Origin: Chitinophaga hostae
GTDB taxonomy: Bacteria > Bacteroidota > Bacteroidia > Chitinophagales > Chitinophagaceae
Direction: 5' to 3'
NCBI RefSeq assembly: GCF_018224885.1
Contig: NZ_JAGTXB010000004.1
Location: 186,001-250,000 of the forward strand
DNA length: 64,000 nt
Shown here: positions 25,424 to 35,500 of the stretch, in pieces
How positions within the stretch are numbered: position 1 is the first letter of the stretch
Layout of the letters: the number at the start of each line of letters is the position of its first letter
Translations under genes and position numbers: made by a program
The notes under the pieces: model-generated
Seen by the model: only the letters and a program-made list of their open reading frames with translations
Databases searched by the model: none
What the model was told of the DNA's origin: nothing

Positions 25424-26587
25424 ATGCCATCAGCGCTTTCTATTGGGTTCCTTACTCCCTATTCAGGTGTATATCCTGCCTGGTCCGCTCACCTGGTAAC
25501 AGGGTGGTTGCTGGGTATGGGATTAGATCCTCTGCGGCAAAGAACCGTGCAGTTTACATCAGAGTATACCCATATGGGAAGCGCTCGTGCATCTGTTGAT
25601 GCTGCCCGCAAACTGCTTTTCTTCAACAATGTGGATATATTGTCTGGTTTGATCAGCTATAAAGTAGCGCCGGATATTATCCCACTCGTGGAGAATGCGA
25701 AAAGACCGGCTTTCTTTTTTGACATGGGGGAGTATATTCCTCATTTCCCTTATCTCAGTCCTGACGTATTCTACGCGTCGCACCAGTTGTGGCAATCGGA
25801 GTATGCATTGGGAAAGTGGGCGCACAGCCATTTTGGAGATGGAGGCCACTTGATCATGCCGTTATATGAAGCGGGTTATCACCTGCATAGTGCATTCAGA
25901 GAAGGTGTAACGGCAGCAGGCAGTACCCGGATGAGTTTTACGGTATTACCGTACGATGAGAATGATCCAAAAAAAATGGAGCTGGACGAGCTCTTTACAA
26001 AACTTGCCAAAGACCCCCCACCATATATACACGCCATCTTTGCCGGCAACATGGGCACACGTTTTCTCCAAAAATGGATCCAAAGCGGTTTCCATAAAAA
26101 GATCCCACTGCTGGTAAATGAAACAATGGCTTATGATGATATATTGGAAGACATTAAACACATTGACCTGGAAATCTATACATCCATGATGTGGATGCGT
26201 GAAGACCAGCGAAAGGCGAATCAGCTATTTGTAAAGAAGTTCGAAAGTACGGCACAACAGCCGGCCAATATCTATGCATTGATGGGTTATGAGGCAGGTT
26301 TAATATGGCGGGAATTGCTGCCATATGCCAGCAAAAAAGATTGGGAAGCTGTAAAACAGCAACTCCGCACCGGTACGATTGAAGGCCCCAGAGGACAAAA
26401 GAATTTTTACCCGGCATCGGGCTTTGCCCTGCCTGCAGCTAATATTCTCAAAATAACGACTACCAATAATAAGATAAACAAATTAATTCTTGATCAGGGA
26501 GCAGGCATGCGCTATGATGCGAAAGAATTTGAAATGATTCATAACGAATCACTGACCGGCTGGCAAAACCCTTTTCTCTGCATTTAA
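25424..26587 (+). CDS. Periplasmic-binding-protein type 1 (Leu/Ile/Val-type) protein lacking a signal peptide
   Basis: 387 residues matching the type 1 periplasmic-binding fold used by branched-chain amino-acid receptors: the opening LSIGFLTPYSGVYP, the VDILSGLISYKVAPDI strand-helix, and the later YALMGYEAGLIWRELLPYA helix with GPRGQKNFYPASGF, where such proteins carry the ligand-closing region. The chain starts directly in the first beta strand, so no Sec, Tat or lipoprotein signal is present and no transport genes are adjacent. A cytoplasmic or non-classically exported ligand sensor is therefore possible. It lies 8 bases after the tail-collar gene and 9 bases before the giant adhesin gene, so expression is coupled. 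Ligand unknown. Confidence 0.85.
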   Translation: MPSALSIGFLTPYSGVYPAWSAHLVTGWLLGMGLDPLRQRTVQFTSEYTHMGSARASVDAARKLLFFNNVDILSGLISYKVAPDIIPLVENAKRPAFFFDMGEYIPHFPYLSPDVFYASHQLWQSEYALGKWAHSHFGDGGHLIMPLYEAGYHLHSAFREGVTAAGSTRMSFTVLPYDENDPKKMELDELFTKLAKDPPPYIHAIFAGNMGTRFLQKWIQSGFHKKIPLLVNETMAYDDILEDIKHIDLEIYTSMMWMREDQRKANQLFVKKFESTAQQPANIYALMGYEAGLIWRELLPYASKKDWEAVKQQLRTGTIEGPRGQKNFYPASGFALPAANILKITTTNNKINKLILDQGAGMRYDAKEFEMIHNESLTGWQNPFLCI

Positions 26588-26596
26588 CAGTTTTAT

Positions 26597-29500
26597 ATGA
26601 ACGACATATCTACTCGAGGTATCGGCAGGATCCTGCTGGTACTTTTCTTCATGTTGGCTGGCTTTAAAGGCTTTGCACAGTATACAAAGACGTCCGTGGA
26701 AACCGGGCGGAAATATACTGCCCTGGCCAAAGACCAGAGTGGCAACCTGTTCGTTGTTCGCTCCAATGCGGGCGGTACAGCCTATGAATTGGTAAAATAT
26801 ACCAACGGTACGGGAGCTGCCCAGGTCCTCTACAGCGGTTTGCAGCAGGATAATGGGGTACCTCCTATCGGACTTGCTATCAACACCCTGGGAGATGTTT
26901 TTGTAACCAGTCTTAATAGTGCTTCCGGATGGGACATTGTTAAGTTACCGGCTCCGGCGAACAACAGCCCTACCGTCATCCATTCCGGCGATTATTATGC
27001 TGCGTTGGCAATCGACCAGTCAAATAACCTGCTCTCCCTTGAGTATGATGGAACAAATAGTTACCAGGTGGTCAGATATCCTTTTGGTGCGGAACAACTT
27101 GCAGGTACAGTTGTTTGGGACGGACTCACTTTACCTTCAGGATTGTCTACTACTTATCCCTCTGGCCTCGTGACCGATTCTCACGGGAATATTTTCCTGA
27201 CAGACTTTCATGAAAATTCCGGTGGGCGTCTTATTAAGTTGACCGCTCCCGGATTCGCGGCTACTCAATTAGCTACCAACAGGGGATTTACAGCGCTGGC
27301 GGTGGATGCAGCAGACAACCTCTATGCAAATGAGGCTACAAGTACTGCAAACGTGGCACAAGTGGTAAAATACACTGATCCAACCCAAACGGGACTAGTG
27401 ATCTATAACCAGCTTCGCTACGACGTAAACGATCATCCATGGGGATTAGTGGTGATGCCTAATGGAAATATTTTTGCAAATAGTAATGGAACCACACCAG
27501 AGATTGTTAAATTAGCCCCTCCCACCATCAACGTTTCAAGCGTTGTAAGGGCTGCAGCCAATCCTACCAACGCAGCATCTGTGACTTATACTGTCACCTT
27601 CAGCGCGGCTGCTGTAAACGTAACCACCAGCTCGTTCACGCTCGTTACTACCGGCGTCACCGGCGCATCTATTACAGGGGTAACAGGCAGCGGTACTACC
27701 TATACTGTGACGGTCAACACCGGCACAGGATCTGGTACTATTGGACTGAATGTAAATGGAACTGGTATCACACCTTTAGTTGCCAACGCGCCTTTCACCG
27801 GCGAGGTATATACTGTCGACAAAGTGCCGCCTACCGGCTCTATCCTCATCAACGGTGGCGCTACAATAACCAACAATGTAAATGTAACGTTGACCCTAAC
27901 CGGCAATGATGCAAATCCTCCGTTGAAAATGGCTTTTTCGCTCGATGGTGGTGGATATAGTATAGATGAAGCGTTTGCAACAACGAAAGCCATCGCATTA
28001 CCTGCAACCGACGGTACAAGAACGGTGGATGTACGGTTGAAAGATGCTGCCGGTAATACTACTATTTATAATGCCAGTATCATCCTGGATCGTGTGGCGC
28101 CAAATACAACAATTAATTCGAATCCTCCCAATCCATCCAGTTCAGGTGCTGCCGGCTTTACGTTCAGCGCCGATGAAGTTAATTGCACCTTCGAAGGAAG
28201 TTTAGATGCCACTCCATTTGTATCGGTTACTTCACCAACCACCTTTACAGGGCTGGCAGATGGGTCCCATACCTTCCAGGTAAGGGCTATTGATCCGGCG
28301 GGTAATATAGATGCTACACCGGCCAGCTATTCATGGGTTATAGATGCCACTGGTCCCCAGATTACAAGTGTGGGCGTTCCAGCAAATGGATACTACAAAG
28401 CTGGTAACAACCTCGACGTCAAAGTGAGATACAACGAAGCGGCCATTGTAGATCAGACCGCGGGTACTCCATATATCAATCTCCTGATAGGTAGTACCGT
28501 AGTACAGGCGCCCTATATTGGTGGTACCGGTACAACTGAATTAACATTCCGCTATACCGTGCAGCCGGGCGAAATGGATATGGATGGTATCGACGTACAG
28601 ACACCGTTACAAAACAACAGCGGTTCTATCAAAGATGCATTGGGTAACGATGCATCTACCACGTTGCAGAACGTTGATCCTACCAATAATGTGTTCGTAA
28701 ATACGTCTATACCGTCGGTAACTTTGTCTACTGTGGCCATGCCTACCAACGCGCCATTTATCGTTACAGCTACCTTCAGCGAAGCAGTGACAGGGCTCAG
28801 CGTGAGTGATTTCAATGTGTTGTTTACGACGGTAAGCTCGCTGTCAACATCTGACAATATTACTTATACGGTGTTGATGACACCATCTTCCGATGGCACC
28901 CGGAATATTAGTCTGCCGGCAAATGCTGTTGTTAATATCGGTGGAAATCCGAATACGCCTTCCAATACCCTCACTTATACTTATGATGCTACTGCTCCTA
29001 CGGTTACATCCGTATCAGTACCTTCCAATAAGTATTACAGGGCGGGTGAAACACTCGACTTTACGGTTAATTTCAGCGAGGGTATCCTGCCTAATACTAC
29101 AGGCGGTACACCTTCCCTGCATCTTACTATTGGTGCTATTCCGGTACAGGCCACCTATACCGGTACTTCCGGTCCTAACGCGCTGACATTCAGTTATACG
29201 GTGGTGAATGGTGATATGGACATGGATGGTATCGCTGTAAATACCCTGACATTAAACGGCGCAACAATCAAGGATGCGGCTACCAACAATGCTAACCTTA
29301 CACTGAATAATATAGCGCCTACTACCGGGGTATTCGTAAATACGGCACATCCGTCTGTAGTGATCACTTCCGCAGCGCCAGCTATTGTGAATGCGCCATA
29401 TACAGCTACTATCACTTTCAGTGAAGCAGTATCCAATTTTGTAATTGGCGATATCACCACGAGCAACGCCAGCCTCAGCAACCTGTCCACTACGGACAAT

Positions 29501-32500
29501 ATCACCCATACCGTATTGGTTACACCAACTATTGATGGTACGGTGACGCTGAATGTGGCAGCAGATGTAGCCGAGAATATCGGAGCTAATGGAAACAGCG
29601 TTTCCAATACGCTGTCGCGCATCTATGATATTGCTCCTCCTTCCATAACAGCAGTAGATGTACCGGCTAATGGTTATTATAAAGCAGGCGCCATCATGGA
29701 CTTCACCGTTCATTTCAGTGAGAACATTACACTGAACACCGGTGGAGGTAATCCTCAGCTAAGCCTCGTTATCGGTTCATCAACGGTAAATGCCACCTAT
29801 ACCGGTACTTCAGGCACAGATGCGCTGACCTTCAGCTACACGGTTGTAAACGGAGATATGGATATGGACGGCATTGCAGTCAGTGCATTCCTGTTAAACG
29901 GCAGCACCATTCATGATGTTGCTAACAATAATGCAGTGCTGACATTGAACAATGTTGGCAGTACGGCAGGCGTATTTGTGAATACACAACATCCTACGGT
30001 AACATTGTCTACTGCAGCACCGGCAATCGTGAATGCTCCGTACCAGGTAACTATTACCTTCAGCGAAGCAGTAACAGGTTTCACCGGAACTGATTTTACT
30101 TTAACAAATGCAACAGTTGGCGTTCCAACTACTACTGATAACATTACTTATACGGTACTGGTTACGCCTACAGCCAACGGTCCTGTAAGCATCAGCGTAC
30201 CGGCAGGCGCTGCGGTAAATATCGGCGACAACGACAATACTGCTTCCAATACGCTGAACAATACCTATGATGGTACCGCTCCAGTAGTTACCTTCGTAGC
30301 AGTTCCTGTAAACGGATACTACAAAGCAGGTACTACCCTGGACTTCATTGTTCGTTTCAGCGAAAACATCACGCTGAATACAAGCGGCGGTAATCCTACA
30401 CTGGCTCTCACCATCGGCGCCGCAACAGTCAATGCTGCTTATAGCGGCACTAACGGCACGAACGGGCTGGCCTTCAGTTACACTGTACAGAGCGGTGATA
30501 TGGACATGGACGGCATTGATGTAAACAGCCTGGCATTAAACGGCGCCACCCTCAGGGATGATGCTGCCAACAACGCCAACCTGGCACTGAATAATGTTGG
30601 TAACACAACACTCGTGCGCGTAAATACATCTGTCCCAACAGTAACGCTATCTACCGCTGCGGCTAATCCTGCCAATGTACCATTTAATATTACCGCTACT
30701 TTCAGCGAAGCAGTGACAGGCCTCAGCGCAGGCAGTTTCAGCGTGGTAAATGCAACAGTTGGCGTTCCAACCACTACAGATAATATCACTTATACCGTAC
30801 TGGTGACGCCTGCTGTCGACGGCCCTGTAAGCATCAGCTTACCGGCAGATGCAGTGGTGAATATCGGCAATAATGGCAACACGGCTTCCAATACACTGAA
30901 CCTTGTCTATGATGCTACGGCTCCAACGGTTACCGCTGTAACAGTACCAGCCAATAAGTATTACAGGGCGGGCGAAACACTAGGCTTTACTGTTAATTTC
31001 AGTGAAAATATCCTGCTGAATACTGCCGGCGGTACACCTTCGATGCGTGTTACCATCGGCGCTATCCCTGTACAGGCTTCTTACACCGGTACCTCAGGTA
31101 GCAACGGACTGATATTTACCTATACCGTAGTGAACGGCGATATGGATATGGATGGTATCGTTGTGAATGCACTGAATTTAAATGGTGCAACTATTAAGGA
31201 TGCTGCTACCAACAATGCCAATGTGACGTTGAACAACGTAGCGCCTACTACAGGAGTATTTGTAAATACAACGCATCCTTCTGTAACCATCACTTCCGCT
31301 GCACCAGCTATAGTGAACGCGCCATTTACCGCGACGATCACTTTCAGCGAACCGGTATTCAATTTCGTGATCGGCGATATTACCGCAACCAACGCAAATC
31401 TCAGTGCTCTGTCTACTACAGATAATATGGTGTTTACCGTGCAGGTTACACCGCCTGTCGATGGCACGGTGACGCTGAATATAGCAGCAGATGTGGCTGA
31501 AAACATAGGGGCAAATGGTAACACCGCATCCAATACGTTGTCGCGCATCTATGATGCTGCTGCTCCTTCAGTTACAGCAGTAGATGTGCCGGCGAACGGT
31601 TATTACAATGCAGGTACCACGCTGAACTTTACCGTTCATTTCAGTGAAAACATCACACTGAATACCGGCGGCGGTAATCCTCAGTTAAGCCTGGTCATTG
31701 GAGCCTCAACTGTAAATGCTGCCTATACCGGCATTTCAGGTACGGATGCGCTGAACTTCAGTTATACCGTAGTGAATGGCGACATGGACATGGACGGTAT
31801 TGCAGTAAATGCCCTCCTGTTGAATGGTAGTACTATTCATGATGTTGCTAACAACAATGCAGTGCTGACCTTGAATAATGTTGGCAGTACGGCAGGCGTA
31901 TTTGTGAATACACAGCATCCTACGGTAACATTGTCTACCGCAGCACCGGCAATCGTAAATGCTCCGTACATGGTGACTGTCACCTTCAGCGAAGCAGTAA
32001 CAGGTTTTGCGGGAACTGATTTCACTTTAACAAATGCAACAGTTGGCGTTCCAACCACTACTGATAACATTACTTATACGGTACTGGTTACGCCTACAGC
32101 CAACGGTCCTGTAAGTATCAGCGTACCGACGGATGCAGCAGTAAATATTGGCACCAATGGCAACACTGCTTCCAATACGCTCAGCAATACCTATGACGGT
32201 ACCGCTCCGGTGGTGACAGCGGTGGCAGTTCCTGCAAACGGCTATTATAAAACAGGTACCACGCTGAACTTCACCGTTACTTTCGGCGAAAATATCCTTG
32301 TTAATACCACCGGTGGTACACCTACACTGGGTATCACGATTGGTGCTGCAACTGTTAACGCAGTCTATACTGGTGCTAACGGAACAAATGCACTGGATTT
32401 CAGCTACACCGTACAGGATGGAGATATGGATATGGACGGCATCACTGTGGGTACACTGGCACTGAATGGTGCAACCATAAAAGATGTTGCCACCAACAAT

Positions 32501-35500
32501 GCCGTATTAACACTGAATAATGTTGGCAATACCTCCGGCGTATTGGTTAACACCACGCACCCAACAGTGACCATCACCACTGCATCCGCTTCCAATGTAA
32601 ACACACCGTTCGTTGTTGATATCGCCTTCAGCGAAAACGTGACCGGCTTTACCAGCACCGATGTTACTGTTACAAATGGCGCATCAAGCCCGGTAACGGT
32701 GATCGATAATGCGCATTTCAGCATAACGGTGGTACCAACCGCAGGAGGGGTGGTAAGTGTAAACATCCCTGCAGATGTGGCAGCAAACATTGGCGGCAAT
32801 GGCAACACTGCTTCCAGCACATTGAACATCACTTATGATATCACCCAACCTACTGTTACCTCAGTAACAGTACCAGCGAATAAATATTATACAACAGGAG
32901 AGGTACTGAACTTCACCGTTAAATTCGATGAAGATATCACGCTGAACACAACAGGCGGTAGTCCTTATCTCACACTCACTGTTGGCGCCGCTACTGTGAA
33001 TGCTGCCTACACCGGCGTTTCCACAGCAAGAGAACTGAACTTTAGTTATACTGTAGTGAACGGAGACCTGGATATGGACGGTATCACCGTAGGTACGCTG
33101 ATACTGAATGGCGCCACCATACAAGACCTTGCTACCAACGATGCGGTACTGACACTCAATAATATCGGGAATACCACCGGTGTAAGAGTGAATACTATCA
33201 ATCCTACAGTAGTACTGTCTTCTACGGCTACCGCGCTGGTCAACGCGCCGTTCACCGTAACAGCGACCTTCAGCGAAGCGGTGACTGTACTGACCGGAAG
33301 TGATTTCTCTGTCACCAACGGTACAATTTCCGGTTTATCATCGACAGACAACATCACTTATACCTTCACCGTAACACCTGGTGCGGATGGCGCGGTAAGT
33401 ATACAGCTGCCAGCCAATGGCGTTGTAAACATCGGAGGCAATGCGAACCTTGCTTCCAACACGCTCAGCTTTACCTACGACGCTACCGCGCCGGTAGTAA
33501 ACGGGGTAGTTGTTCCTGCCAATGGCTATTATAAAGCAGGTGGTGTATTGAACTTCAAAGTGTCCTTCAGTGAAAACATCACCCTCAACACAACGGGCGG
33601 TGCTCCTTACCTGGATGTTGTACTTACTTCAGGTGTTGTGAAAGCCGCTTATACTACCGCTACCACAAACAGCCTGTCATTCAGCTACACCGTACAACCG
33701 GGAGATATGGACATCAATGGTATCGCATTGGGTGCAGTGCTCAGCTTAAATGGCAGTACCATTAAAGATGACGCTACGAATAATGCGATCCTCACACTGA
33801 ATAACGTAGGTAATACTTCGGCTGTATTTGTTAATACGCAGCATCCGGCGGTAACATTGTCTACTGCAGCGCCTTCAATAGTGAATGCGCCGTACACGGT
33901 GACGGTCACCTTCAGCGAAGCTGTAACAGGATTTACCGCAGCTGACTTCAGTGTAGTAAATGCAACAGTTGGTATCCCGGCTACTACAAATAATATTACG
34001 TATACCGTACTGGTTACGCCTGTGGCTGATGGCCCTGTAAGCGTCAGCGTTCCGGCCGATGCAGCGGTAAATGGCGCTACCAATGGTAATACTGCTTCCA
34101 ATACGCTGAGCAATATCTATGATGGTACTGCGCCGGTAGTTACAGCTGTGGCAGTTCCTGCAAATGGTTATTATAAAACAGGCACCGTGTTGAACTTCAC
34201 TGTTACCTTCGGTGAAAACGTACTCATTAATACCACCGGTGGTACACCAACGCTGGGTATCACAATCGGTACTGCAACTGTTAATGCAGCTTATACCGGC
34301 GCTAACGGTACAAACGCATTGGACTTCAGCTATACCGTACAGGATGGTGATATGGATATGGACGGCATCACGATTGGTACGCTGGCGCTGAATGGAGCAA
34401 TCATAAAAGATGTGGCAGACAACAATGCGGTATTAATACTGAATAATGTTGGCAATACTTCCGGCGTATTGGTGAACACTGCTCACCCAACAGTGACCTT
34501 AACTACTACGGCTGCTCCAACAATAAACGCACCGTTCACTGTTAATATCGCTTTCAGCGAAAACGTGACCGGCTTTACCAGCGCAGATGTGGTTGTTACA
34601 AATGGTACAGCGGGTGTTGTAACGGTGATCGACAACGCGCATTACAGCGTAGTGGTGACACCAACCGCAGAAGGTGCAGTAAGTGTAAACGTACCTGCCG
34701 ACGCAGCTGCAAATATTGGCGGCAATGGCAATACAGCTTCCAACACTGTAAGCACCATTTATGACATCTCCGGACCAGCTGTTACTTCCGTAACAGTACC
34801 GGCAGATAAATATTACAGGGCAGGCGAGGTGCTGAACTTCACCGTTAGCTTCGATGAAGATATCATCCTGAACACAACAGGTGGTAACCCGTACCTCACG
34901 CTCACTATCGGTACCGCTACAGTGAATGCAGCCTATACCGGCGTTTCCACAGCAAGAGAACTGAACTTCAGTTATACTGTGGTGAACGGAGATGAGGATA
35001 TGGATGGCATTACTGTAGGAGCAATTGTGCTGAATGGCGCCACCATAAAAGACGCTGTTACCAACAACGCGGTACTGACATTGAACAACGTTGGTAATAC
35101 CACCGGTGTAAGAGTGAATACAGCCAGTCCTTCGGTAACACTGTCATCTACAGCCAACGCGCTGCTGAACGCTCCGTTCACGGTAACGGCCACCTTCAGT
35201 GAAGCGGTAAGCGGCTTGACGACAGGCGACTTCGCCCTGACCAACGGTACTGCCGGCAACCTGCAAACAACAAACAACATCACTTATACCCTCACCGTAA
35301 CACCAGGTGCGGATGGCGCTGTCAGCGTACAGCTCCCTGCCAATGCAGCGGTGAACATTGGTAACAATGGTAACACTGCTTCCAATACACTCAACTTTAC
35401 TTACGACGCTACCGCGCCTGTAGTAAGTGGAGTATCCGTGCCTGCCAATGGTTACTATAAAGCAGGTGATGTATTGAACTTCACAGTATCCTTCAGTGAA

